Source: Aphrocallistes beatrix (taxonomy: Eukaryota > Porifera > Hexactinellida > Sceptrulophora > Aphrocallistidae). From it: 64,000 nucleotides of DNA. The notes under the pieces were generated by a model. That model did not search any database. It had not been told where the DNA came from and saw only the letters and a program-made list of their open reading frames with translations. The translations under genes and the position numbers were made by a program. The stretch covers positions 248,001-312,000 of the forward strand of contig OY725492.1 in NCBI GenBank assembly GCA_963281255.1, read 5' to 3'. Below are positions 43,612 through 53,688 of this stretch, one piece after another (position 1 is the stretch's first letter; each line of letters begins with the position of its first letter).

Positions 43612-44952
43612 TCATAGCTCATCCACAACTTCTGCTTGTGCAGCATCAGCACCATCATCGCCTCCTTTATTACCCGCTGGCATATAGTCGTCTTCTCCCC
43701 CTTCATGTGGATACTCGTTTATCACAGAATGCAGATCACTCCTCGCGTCTACCATCTCTCCCTCCTCCATTCCGTACCCCACAAACCAATGCACATAAGC
43801 TCGCCTTCTGAAAACATTATCAAAAGTATTCGCCTCCCTAATTAGAATATTCCTCATGCCTGTGTTATTAGATAGACTGCCTAACTCAAACTTGTCAAAG
43901 GCTGACATTCCAAGAGGAGTAGACCGAGGATCAATATGGACATTTTCAAAAGCACTCTTCTCTAGCTTGGCTTCGTCCAATTGTTGCTGAATAAGCAAGG
44001 AAGGTGTAAGCCCCTTCGTATAGAATGCATTTGCTAAAACTTCCTTATAAGGACAACTAGCTAAGACAGCCTCTCCTCCTTTAACGCGAGGGAAAGCTTC
44101 CTCAAACTCAATCACCTCACCGTCAACACCTGCTAGCCGTGCATAAGAAGGAATAACATAGTTCAAGTGCTGCTCGACAATCAGCTTACTCAAATCAGTT
44201 AATCCATTGGACTCATTCAATCGGTTAGCGCCTGTTACTAAACTCATCACACGTGCCACCTCCAAGTTAACATGATCAAATCCCAAGTCTAATACGTTGG
44301 CATGCTTTGCGCTGGACCCGTAGAGAGCCTCGTTATCAAACACAACACGCAGTGTTGGGGGAAAGCAGTAGATCAGACTTTGTGAGATAACAAAATTGTA
44401 AGTATCAATGATCGACTTTGCAAGGTTTGGGGAGGGAATTAGACCAAAGTTGATGTGCGTACTCTTGCTGAACTCGTCCTGTAAAAGTTGTAAAAAGCGG
44501 CAATACACACCTGAACATCCTCCACTGTAAGATACTGTACTCAAGAAGCATGGCGTTTTATCGCAGGATTCAACCATTTTGCGAAATTTAGGTCCAAAAC
44601 CTTCGGCCATCGATTTAGTATAGAAACCGGCAGCAAAGTTACCCATTGCATCCTCGTTATCTGTTATAAAATTGGTTTCTGGATCTGTTACACCTTTGAT
44701 GGGACCTTTTTTCAAATGAGAAATGTCCTGTCCATCCGGATCGATGAAGAGTGCTCGAGCGCGATTGAAACCGTTTTCATTTTGATAGAATAAAGCCTGG
44801 AAACGTCGAAACAAATTTGCCCCCTCTCCATTCTTGAATTTAAAGTTATGCTCGTGACTCGCTAGTTCCCAGAATTTCTCACCAAAAGCACTCCCTGTAC
44901 GACCGAAATGTAAAGCCAAATAGTCTGTCCCGTCATTTGAATTGGTGGCCAT
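43612..44952 (-). CDS. highly divergent tubulin
   Basis: Single exon, 446 aa, the usual tubulin length. It aligns along the whole fold: LALHFGRTGSAFGEKFWELA for the first nucleotide-loop region (normally G-QAG-QIGN), FAAGFYTKS for NYARGHYT, SYSGGCSGVYCRF where the glycine-rich loop GGGTGSG belongs, VFDNEALYG for VDNEAIYDI, and FRRRAYVHWFVGYGMEEGEM for helix 11-12. The tail is acidic (EGGEDDYMPAGNK ... VVDEL). The nucleotide loops are changed so much that GTP binding is doubtful. The alpha-type pattern (helix 11-12 and tail length) is the closest. The intronless form could reflect an old retrocopy, but the frame is intact, so it is probably expressed in a special cell type. Confidence 0.85.
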   Translation of the reverse strand: MATNSNDGTDYLALHFGRTGSAFGEKFWELASHEHNFKFKNGEGANLFRRFQALFYQNENGFNRARALFIDPDGQDISHLKKGPIKGVTDPETNFITDNEDAMGNFAAGFYTKSMAEGFGPKFRKMVESCDKTPCFLSTVSYSGGCSGVYCRFLQLLQDEFSKSTHINFGLIPSPNLAKSIIDTYNFVISQSLIYCFPPTLRVVFDNEALYGSSAKHANVLDLGFDHVNLEVARVMSLVTGANRLNESNGLTDLSKLIVEQHLNYVIPSYARLAGVDGEVIEFEEAFPRVKGGEAVLASCPYKEVLANAFYTKGLTPSLLIQQQLDEAKLEKSAFENVHIDPRSTPLGMSAFDKFELGSLSNNTGMRNILIREANTFDNVFRRRAYVHWFVGYGMEEGEMVDARSDLHSVINEYPHEGGEDDYMPAGNKGGDDGADAAQAEVVDEL

Positions 44953-45144
44953 TTGTATACTGATTTGAAGGCTTATTTATATATGTAAAAGTTTGAAAAA
45001 GTCTACAAAATGAAATTTTTTTTGGGGATAAAAGGTTATCATATATAGATGTACTTACAAATTCCACAAAATAAATATTATGTTTACATATAAAAATAAA
45101 GAAACAAGTTCCTCTTTGTTTACAGAAAAGTAGTCAAAGGCCAT

Positions 45145-48062
45145 TTAGTCTTGAAAACTCCTTTGGATGGTGATGTGTGTGTACGACTTCCTCAACTCTG
45201 CTACAACACTTTCAGAGAAATGTGAACAGAATGACAGATCCACTAGACACAGTTTCGGGCATCTTTTGAATAAATTTTCAATGCACTCAACCGTCAAACT
45301 CGAGCTTCCCAGCAAATCCAACTGTTCCAGATCTGGTAAGCTAGTAGCGATCGAGGTGATAAGTTCTGGATTTGAATCCCGGCAAGTTGTTAGGAATAAC
45401 TTTTTCAGTTTTTTACAGGATTTAACAAACATACCAAGTGTCGAGATATTTCTTAGAGAAGGAGTCCATCCTAAGTCAATATCTATCAGCTCAGTACACC
45501 CAGACAGCAGTGATAGACCGCCTGCTGAGATGTTACTCCGCCATAAATCAAGAGCTTTTAAAGAGGGGCAACTGGCGGCCAATTGATCCGCTATATTATC
45601 CATGGTTAGATTCTGGATAGCTCCTAAATTCAGGTATTCCATATCCACACAAGCTTTTAGGATGTCAATCAGAATATCGTCTGTGATTTGACAGCGATAC
45701 AGATTCAGATTTCTAAGCTTGGTGAGGTGTTTGATGGGTGTGAATGCATCCGGTTTAAGGTGTATACACGCTTGGAGGTCGAGCTCAAGTAGGCTTTGAC
45801 AAGTTTTAGAAATGCGTTCGATACTCTCGTCGTTTATAAACCGACAACAACCGAGTCTTAACACTTCAATCGTTTCTCCGCATTTTGTGATAAAATCATG
45901 GAAGACTTCAGCTGTTATCTGTCCGCCAGCTCCTACATAATATCAGAACATAAAAACAACAATCTACTTAAGTATTTTACCAAGATTAACCAAGGATGAC
46001 TGCATTTTGAAATTTTTTGTATAAAAATCGGATTCTTGAAGCCATTACAACTCCAAAAGTTTTGATCATTTTCTCCCGAAATTTTGTGTGAGAAATAAGA
46101 AAAATTATAAAAGTTACCTAGTTTGTAAAGGAATTCGATAAAACTTCAATACCCTATGCCCCTTTTAATCAATTATTTTCACAAATGGTTAACTACCAAC
46201 CAGTCCAGCTGAAGCTGACTTCCTGTAAGCATTGGGCCCTCAGCTGAATGGCTTGAATTCCAATATCATCTAGAGATATCCAGAAAGGCTGTAGATCCAA
46301 TTCCCTATAGTTGATCGGATCATAAGCTATGTACAGCAGCCGACTAGATGTACACGCTATGCTGCACAAGTCTCGGACATTCAAATAATTGAGAATTTTA
46401 AGAATAGTTTCATTGGGGAGAATTGAGAAGTATTCCATATCTTCATTCGTAGCTGAAAATTTCAAGTGTTTTTCGTCCTTCTTAGCGGATTCAGACGAAA
46501 CCTAAAAGTAGTAATGAAAAACTATTGTAATACACCAAGGATACAAACAAATACAGTCAGGGTCGCTTATTATGAACCCGCTTAATATGAGCATTCGTTC
46601 ATTATGAACTAACCCCCTGGTCCCAATGCCATTTTTAGATAGGATTTGTATTCAATCAAGTTCGCTTAATATGAAGTACCGTAAACTGGGGCGACTTTGG
46701 ACCTAAGAGGTGACTTTGTCCCACAATAGCAATTTTAATAAAATATACTCAAACTTAGAAATACTGCTAATAAGTTTGAGTATATTTTATTAAAATGCTA
46801 TTGTGACAAAGTCACCTCTCTTAGGGCCAAAGTCGCTCCAGTTTACGGTATCTCTATTATGAACAGATTATTTCGTCCCCTGGTGGTTCACAATAAGCGA
46901 CTCTGACTGTACGTATATTCCGAAATTTTACCTTTTCCAATAACTTGGCTGTGTTCTCAATCTTGAATCCAACGGATCTATCTTTCAGATTTTGCTTCCC
47001 AGACGCTTCATTACCAATCAACCCGATTCCATCCAATTCAGTATAATAATCCGCCTCTGTGCAATCGAACTCGATACGCAAGAGGTTGGTAGGGAAGTCA
47101 ATCTTGTTCAAGGGAGGGGAAAAACACCTGGAAGTTTTTTCAGTCGTCTTCGAAGTCGCCGCACCTTGCCACAGCAAAGCCCATTTTATCTCACCTGTCT
47201 TGAAGTCACCTTGCAGGTTTCTATTACACGCGTAAATCCGTACCACACAACCTACATTTCACTCAGAAATAATTAAAATGCACAGGAGAACTTCGTTAAC
47301 CTCCGTTGCCCCTGGAATGTGTCGCATCATTTCCGGTTTAAGCCATTTTGGGCGGGGAAGCCATAAAAATCCGGTGTATTTACTATAAATAGAAAAAAAG
47401 CCAAGCCATCCGGGGGTTTTAATAACGAACACCACACGGTCTTTTCATATTAACCGGAGTGATTTAGATGTAACCAAGAGATTGCCTAAGAGCGCGAGAC
47501 GCTCCTTAGGTTTATGATTTTAATCCCGCAAGTGTTTAGGAGCGTGAAAAATAGGAATATTACTAAATTTACCCTACACATTATAATGTTATTTATCGAT
47601 TTAGAAGTTAAAATTAATTGTTTTGGTGACTAGGAGCATATCTCTGTAGGGCTGTATAATACCCTGATGTAACGTATCAGGATTTTTGTAGTGTTCGTAT
47701 GAGGTTCTCGTTGCAAACTAACCTGGGTTGAAAGTTTCATAAATCTGTACTTCTGTGGGGTATAATTGTGTCTCAAATAGCACTTCTATGAAATCCTGGC
47801 TTGTAAACCCATCAACCGGTTGTCCTATGGGCTTATTAGTCATTGGCGCCTTTGCCCACCATGATCCATAAGTTCTTAACACCAGGGATGTCACGAAATC
47901 TCCATACTTGGGAAAGCTTTGGGGATCACCGACTATATTCTCAACTGTGTATGACTTGAGTCGTATGCCATATTCGCTTGAATAGTTAAGGACTTTCGTA
48001 ACGAAGTATATATTCTGGCTCTTATCTATCTGTGCGTGGAACTTTTCGAACAGTGAAGCCAT
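45145..48062 (-). CDS. FBXL4: F-box and leucine-rich repeat protein 4
   Basis: Mitochondrial outer-membrane SCF subunit; human FBXL4 restrains mitophagy by degrading BNIP3/NIX and is mutated in mtDNA-depletion disease. Four exons with matching phases: 48062-47723, 47251-46932, 46501-46201, 45932-45145; 582 aa (human 621). N-terminal discoidin-like region: VLRTYGSWWAKAP, YPTEVQIYETFNPG, FPTNLLRIEF, YYTELDGIGL. F-box (LPNETILKILNYLNVRDLC). Then LRRs (LDLWRSNISAGGL; LLDLG-type IDIDLGWTPSL; LCLVDLSFCSHFSESVV) ending in IQRSFQD as in human KKSFTQ. A cleavable mitochondrial presequence is not obvious. Introns 1 and 2 contain a dispersed repeat and nested MITEs. Confidence 0.95.
46554..46909. repeat. 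TA-flanked MITE interrupted by a second MITE
   Basis: Outer element: CAGTCAGGGTCGCTTATTAT at the left and GTTCACAATAAGCGACTCTG at the right, inverted, flanked by TA. Inside it sits a near-perfect palindrome (46679-46848) with TACCGTAAACTGG / CCAGTTTACGGTA ends. It lies in FBXL4 intron 2. Confidence 0.9.
46679..46848. repeat. inner palindromic MITE
   Basis: Arms of about 80 bases are nearly perfect inverse copies (e.g. TGACTTTGTC.CACAATAGCA against TGCTATTGTGACAAAGTCA), flanked by TA duplicated from the host element. The RNA would form a long hairpin. Confidence 0.9.
47327..47395 (+). repeat. 70-bp dispersed repeat, copy 4
   Basis: CATTTCCGGTTTAAGCC, then TTTTGGGCGGGGAAGCC and CTATAAATAGAAA, within the first intron of FBXL4. 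Confidence 0.7.
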
Positions 48063-48405
48063 AGTTTAATTTTAATTTACACCTAAGCGTTTTTAAAATA
48101 ACATCCATTGATTTGTTGAGATAAAGCGAGATACTATAAGGACGCGGTGTTGAATTTCGCGGGACATGATGGGACAATAGAAAAGTATTATACACGTATA
48201 TGCATCCCAATAAGCGGGACATAATGGGGAAATTTCATGTAAAAATGGGACCCTAGTGAAAATTAGCTCAATGGAGGATTGAAAAAAGGGACATCCCACC
48301 AAAAAAAGGTTGGCATGTATGATATAGGTCTGGAGGTATAAACCCTTTTAAGTTAAGGATAAATACTTAAATACCTTGTTATTACTAATAAATAGTTATT
48401 AGTCC
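48063..48405. other. divergent promoter region FBXL4/DCAF15, with MITE
   Basis: The two genes start 343 bp apart in opposite directions. Much of the gap is copy 2 of the TACATGCCAAC repeat (48120-48320). Confidence 0.6.
48120..48320. repeat. MITE-like repeat, TACATGCCAAC family, copy 2
   Basis: Inverse orientation: ends GGTTGGCATGTAT; the interior has GCGGGACAT and GGGACATCCCACC. The left end is degraded. It lies between two divergent gene starts. Confidence 0.6.
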
Positions 48406-49818
48406 ATGGAGAGGAAGTATAAAGGCAATTTGTTGGAATATCTTAAAAAGAGGAAGTTCGGACTCGTAAGAGTCGATGTCCAACCCAAAGCAAAACGTAG
48501 ACTAGTCTCAGTCCAGGATTTCTACCCGTCCAAGCAAGCAGCACGCATCGACTTGAAAGGAGAAGTTCTCCTGGGATTTCTTCCTGACGGAATACACTTG
48601 GTGTCATACCGAACGTTTAACAGTAATCAGAATGACACTACGCATGTCTGTAGACTAACCATATGGGAGACAGATTTTAGGAGGATTTTCAGACGTGTGA
48701 ATTCCTTTGAGCTATTCGAATTAGAAGATATAAACGTTGATTGGGGCATGAGTATCGTATCATATCCATATATGGACAGAATGGTAGTTTTTGGGTTCAA
48801 TATTTTCTCAAGTATTAGTACCAATCATCACCTAGTCCAATGTGCAATCATATTCAACCCAACCAATTCAGCTGATGAAGATTCAAACTGCATTACATTT
48901 CAATTCGAATCCTTCCAGCCTTACCCTCCTGTGGAGCAGCCGTGTGCATTGAGAGATAGGGACCATATTATCATCAACACGGGAGTAAGTATTGTCAGTC
49001 TCAACCTGAAATCTATAGCTAGTGATGGTCAAGAAGGTAACTTGACACTTACCATAAAAGGTATAAGTTGTTTGGGGAATGTTTTAAAATGATGAATCAC
49101 TGCTATGCACTTTTATTTTGTAGGATTGTGTGAGAGAGAAAAGAAAATTATCCGCAAACTCGACCTCAACACCTCTTCTCTGTCAAAGGAAAGTCTTAAA
49201 ATCAACTGTTCATCTCAATCACCAGCAGACACACAATACCTGACAGATTTCAGATTAAAGAGAAGTATCAATCATTTACTACCAACGTGTGAAAAGCCGG
49301 AAAATGTTCCAAATCACTATTCAATATTACAAATTCAATCAATGGAGCTTGAAATTTTACTCAATTCCTTGTTAGAAAAAGAGATTGAGCATTTCAAAGC
49401 TGTTACAGACTATGATGTACAGATCCTAGATACATATCCTCGAATCTCGACAGTCTACCTGCTACTAGCTGTCAAAATACTCCGATGTGACCCCAAAAGC
49501 CCACCCAATGGACTATTCAACAAGTATTTTACATACACACAATGTTTCATGTGTAAAATATTATGGAGAATCCCAACAGAAGATGTGTACCTCATCGGTG
49601 AATTACTCAAATTCAATGATATTGAATATATAAACGAAAAACCGTTTTGGAATCCAGGACCGAAATTATTACAAGAGCATTCTCCCCAGAAAAGAGGTTA
49701 CTTCTCAACTTTTCACAATCAAGAAGAGCTCTTTTATTTGTCGAATAGATCTGTTTTAAGTGGAAAATCTCTCCCAGGATTGAGAAACCCTTGTTTACCA
49801 ATATATCTTACATTATAA
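48406..49818 (+). CDS. DCAF15: DCAF15-like CUL4 substrate receptor
   Basis: DDB1- and CUL4-associated factor, the receptor arm of a CRL4 ubiquitin ligase. Two exons, 48406-49060 and 49124-49818 (phase 1), 449 aa (human 600). The N-terminal part follows DCAF15: GEVLLGFLPDGIHLVSYRT, LTIWETDFRR, LFELEDINVDWG, DRMVVFGFNIFS, FESFQPYPPVEQ, HIIINTGVSIVSLNL. The C-terminal half is less similar; PFWNPGPKL and the short end match loosely. The Ser/Pro-rich middle of vertebrate DCAF15 is mostly absent, which explains the smaller size. Confidence 0.85.
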
Positions 49819-50131
49819 CATAAAATCAACTTATAAGCAGTGATGATGATTTATTGTGATTATAAATACTATAATGAAACTGGAATATTAGATGTCGTGC
49901 TTAGGTAATCCCTTAACAGCAAATCAATTTTTAAAAATTGATATTCGCTAATTCAACGATTGCATATTTTAAAAGCTTTAATAGTATGTTTTAAGTCACT
50001 ATAGTCCTTTTACCCTCCAAAACAATGCCACATATCTATAAGGAATGTCCTCTCAGTTAATAAGTTTTAAGTACATAAAGTGATATATAAAATAGATAAG
50101 CGATAAAATACAGTTCATCTGTGATTGGCTA
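49819..50131. other. convergent 3' spacer
   Basis: Between DCAF15 (+) and the small unknown gene (-). AT-rich, nothing recognised. Confidence 0.4.
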
Positions 50132-50743
50132 TTATTGAGTGGAGTAGCGGGATGTCCATGGTAGATTATTACGGGAGCCGTTAAAAGCTTTTTTATATGT
50201 TGACTTCATCGTGGGTTCAATATCAAACTCGTGCGGAGCTTTATATACTTTCTGTGATTCTGAACCGAATGCGTCTTGATATGCACTTTTCAGGGAGAAT
50301 TTAGATGTGGGGAATATTTCGTTATCTTTATGAACGCATAGCGGGTCTCTAGTGTGAAAATGTGGTAGATGCTGTGAACCCTGGTAGAATTTGTAATTTG
50401 AATCAGCATGCTTCCAGTTCAGTAGACCAGGCTGTGCGGAATAACTTCTGCCGTTCACTTTACGTTTGCCTATTAAAGTGTCTTTACCGAAATAGTTACC
50501 GTCGTTTTGGAAATAATGGCGATTCTCATGCGCAGAGAATGGATGTTGGGATGAATGGACAGTTAGACGGTTTTCAAATTGTGTTGGAGGAGGCGGTTTG
50601 GCCGATTTCCTGAATCGGTTATCAAAGTCAAGTCTAGTCCGACTCATGAAGAGTCCATAATACCCAGATGGATGCCAGAGTCCTTTGTTGTCGGAGAAGC
50701 TAGAGTTTCCGTTGCCTTCTCTACTCATTAGGCTAATTAGCAT
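50132..50743 (-). CDS. small basic protein, possibly ciliary; function unknown
   Basis: 203 aa, intact single exon, rich in Asn, Ser, Phe, Tyr and His; no membrane segment or known domain. Motifs such as GYYGLFMSRTRLDFDN, KSAYQDAFG and KSTYKKAFNG (two S-x-Y-x-x-A-F repeats) recall short microtubule-associated sperm/cilium proteins, but I cannot assign a family. The first ATG is used; a second, MSREGNGN, lies five codons on and may be the real start. A chance ORF of this length in AT-rich DNA is unlikely, given its lower AT content and balanced composition. Confidence 0.6.
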   Translation of the reverse strand: MLISLMSREGNGNSSFSDNKGLWHPSGYYGLFMSRTRLDFDNRFRKSAKPPPPTQFENRLTVHSSQHPFSAHENRHYFQNDGNYFGKDTLIGKRKVNGRSYSAQPGLLNWKHADSNYKFYQGSQHLPHFHTRDPLCVHKDNEIFPTSKFSLKSAYQDAFGSESQKVYKAPHEFDIEPTMKSTYKKAFNGSRNNLPWTSRYSTQ

Positions 50744-51421
50744 TTATAATACATCAATTCAAATTGTCCTGGGTATTACATTATAGTTTGATGCCTACTG
50801 GTATAATGTGTTAGTAAATTTATTTAAAAAACTTGATAGAATAAATACTAATCCAATGCTATTGATCCTATTTGAAACAGTCGATATTTAATATTAACTC
50901 AATGGTGAGCTGTAATAAATAAAGCTTAAAATATTATATTTTTTACAAATATGCTAGGTTGAGCAAATATCGCGTAGCATGATAGAATATTTCATTAATG
51001 GATGCATCCATTTAATCCCATATTTAATCGTAGAATGCACACTGGGGACAGTGTCCCCGATATCGCGGATGTCTCCCAGCCATTTTCTATACAAGTGAAG
51101 TCATATAAATGCTGGGCATCTACAGTTAATCTCCGTTTAATATCTAAGAGTAATCAGTTGCGCAATCACTTGTGTTAAAGCTAAGTATGGTCTTAAGCAG
51201 AACTATGTCGGGAGGATAAAATACCTTGGAAATGACTACTCAATAATAGATGACGGTTAGAAGTTCAGAATATTGTGCCATGAAGTAGCATAAATATGAA
51301 CCTTGTGTCTGGTTGAAGTTTACCTCAGGAAAGATGATATCATACTTCTCAGAACACCAAACCGAGTCAAAATTTCCAATCAAAATTTCTAATTCTAATA
51401 AAATATTTAAAATAAATTTTA
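50744..51421. other. intergenic spacer
   Basis: Promoter side of the small basic protein and 3' side of FMC1. Nothing recognised. Confidence 0.4.
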
Positions 51422-51694
51422 TTAATTATCTAAAGGTAATTTAAGCCCTACGATGCTAGCTGTCTCCTTGATGCTTCTCTCCCCTTTTGCATATTTTCCA
51501 ACCAAATCGACTAGTCTTCTATTGCTGAGAATATAATGCGTGTAAGCACTGAGAAACACTTCATCTGAAATATTGTGATTATCCAATCGAGAAAATCGTG
51601 AATTCATGAATTTTATTACTTGGTTCCCTGAGTTACTTTCTATTTTGGAAAGTTCTTTAGAAAGCACAGTTAGTAGGGGAAGCAAACGGCTCAT
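51422..51694 (-). CDS. FMC1: FMC1-type mitochondrial protein
   Basis: Small LYR-like matrix protein that helps assemble or stabilise the F1 part of ATP synthase. Single exon, 90 aa (human 113). The C-terminal signature KYAKGERSIKETASIVGLKLP matches the FMC1 pattern GKGERSVEESAGLVGLKLP almost position by position; the N-terminus (LLPLLTVLSKELSKIE) is the usual short helix, and SNRRLVDLVGKY precedes the signature. No separate presequence, as in relatives. Confidence 0.9.
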   Translation of the reverse strand: MSRLLPLLTVLSKELSKIESNSGNQVIKFMNSRFSRLDNHNISDEVFLSAYTHYILSNRRLVDLVGKYAKGERSIKETASIVGLKLPLDN

Positions 51695-52438
51695 TAGAAA
51701 ATCGCTACGTAGATTACAAAATATAAACTAATTTAGTAACAGAGGATAATTAACAAAACAGCAATAGCTAATGAATTAAAATATGAATTAGGAGAATAGG
51801 GATTTTTTTTCTGATTCGCTTTGGGACTAGCTCTTTAGAAATTTCAGTTTCACAAACCTAAATTATGCCACGGGTATGATTAACGAGCTTGTAGCAAATT
51901 AACTTGAAATTATCCGCGATATTATATTCATGAGGAACCTCTATAAAAATGGGGGAATAGGAGACGGCGAAAATGTACCTACTTCCTCATTCCTCGCATA
52001 ATTATGATTTTAAGCTTCAATCAATCTATAATTGCAACTTCAGGTAATTGTGGGTTATATCGATAGCTCATTTTCTGACTAGCTGGAATGAAATTATGTA
52101 AACCCAGATCATCTTGAAGTTTTTATTTCAAGTCAGATTAGTTTAAGATCTGACCTTTTGGAAGCTACAATTGTGTTCCGAGAGCTTCCTTCTTCCCATT
52201 CCCACTGCCCAAATATAGGAGCGAACTTGGATATTTAAATAATTTCGAAAATCTCATGTCCCTATTCCCCACTGCCCGCTTATGAATGAGGTACATTTGT
52301 ATGGAAATGAGCAAAGACGACTTTTAAAAAAGTTTTTTAAAATTTATAGACTCTACTCAAGTTCTACGGTATTGGGTAACCATCTGAAGACCTGTCGAGA
52401 CAACGATTACATACCTAGAGGCTATACAACTCTAATTA

Positions 52439-52683
52439 CAGTTTTTCCCTGAATAAGCGCCGGGAGGTTAGATAAAATGCGAACTTTTTAAGGTAGGTTA
52501 ACCATTTGTTATGTCTAGTTATATTTATGAATACTCTTAGTGATTAGTGATGAGATTGGAAATAGTCTATCTCTTCCAAATGCGACTGTTTTTCAACCGA
52601 TACGGCGCTTCAAATTTTGTGCTCCGGGGGTTTAGAGTGCACGAAAAATAAGCACTGGGACGTTTATTCAGGGAAAGACGGTG
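52439..52683. repeat. TA-associated MITE, TTTCCCTGAATAA ends
   Basis: Left end CAGTTTTTCCCTGAATAAGC and right end GTTTATTCAGGGAAAGACG are inverted. Flanked by TA on the left. About 245 bp, non-coding. Confidence 0.75.
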
Positions 52684-52699
52684 TTATTAATATCTAGAA

Positions 52700-53040
52700 C
52701 AGTGTTTCTCAAACTAATTTAGCACACCGCCCCCTAATCAGGATTTTACTGTCGACACCGCCCCCTCCCCTTACTCATGATCCGTAAGCCATCAACAGTG
52801 TAATTATTATATTAATTAGTCACAGAAAACGATTGACAGTGTGATTATTGTACTTTCTAGCTCTTACAACTACAGTGAATGTTGAAATTTGTTTCAAAGA
52901 TTGACCATCAATATTCTGGAATACATATTTTTTTTGAGGTTCAAATATCGTAGATGTATTGCTAACAAAACACATTAGCGCCCCCCAACAACCTTTCAGC
53001 GCCCCCTGGGGGGCTCTACGGCCCACTTTGAGAATCACTG
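52700..53040. repeat. hAT-type MITE with perfect 8-bp target duplication
   Basis: Ends CAGTGTTTCTCAAACT and CTTTGAGAATCACTG, flanked on both sides by ATCTAGAA (52692-52699 and 53041-53048). The interior repeats CGCCCCC. 341 bp, no transposase. Confidence 0.94.
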
Positions 53041-53688
53041 ATCTAGAATAACAAGATATTGTCGATCAAGATGTAGACAGCACTACCTGCTAGCAAACTT
53101 AATTATGGGTAATTTGGGGAAATAATGTATGATACAAGATGGATGGTAGAATCAAAGCAAATTGTAGGGACCAATACAATATAACATATCAAATCGAAAA
53201 TTTCAATTTGTAAATATTTATTTAAATTTCCTATTTATATCAGTTTTTAAAATTTAAATAAAGGTTTTTAACTCGCTGTAAGTCTTGCAGTTTCTATTCA
53301 GATATCTCCACCATCTAATTTGTTTCTCTATTAATTCATTTTTTGTAAAACAATTCTCAAAAGGATGACACAACAGAGGTGAATATCTCTGAGATTTGCT
53401 ACCTTAAACTCAGTCCATAAATAAATTTTTAAATGAGATATTACAAAACATCATTTTGAAAGGTAATTCCCTTTCCTGGGGCACAGTTGTATTTAAGATA
53501 AAAATTGTGCTAATACTGATTAATTAAAATACACTTTCATTTTGTCAGACACAAACGTGGAATTTCCAGATATTATCTATACATAGATTCATACATGTGC
53601 TGACCTAAGTTAAGTTCCATTACAAGTATAAATAGAACCCTCAAATAGAATATTTATTAAACTAAAATTAAATACAGAGTTACAAGTT

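Larger units (their letters stand above)
51695..53688. other. intergenic spacer with two MITEs
   Basis: About 2 kb of AT-rich DNA; holds the MITE at 52439-52683 and the hAT MITE at 52700-53040, nearly back-to-back. No exon recognised; the minus-strand ORF at 52820-53038 lies within the hAT MITE and is chance. Confidence 0.6.

Noticed and set aside
45167-45620. Plus-strand ORFs over the FBXL4 LRR exon
   Set aside because: Shadow of the minus-strand LRR coding sequence.
52820-53038. 72-aa minus-strand ORF
   Set aside because: Lies wholly within the hAT MITE at 52700-53040.
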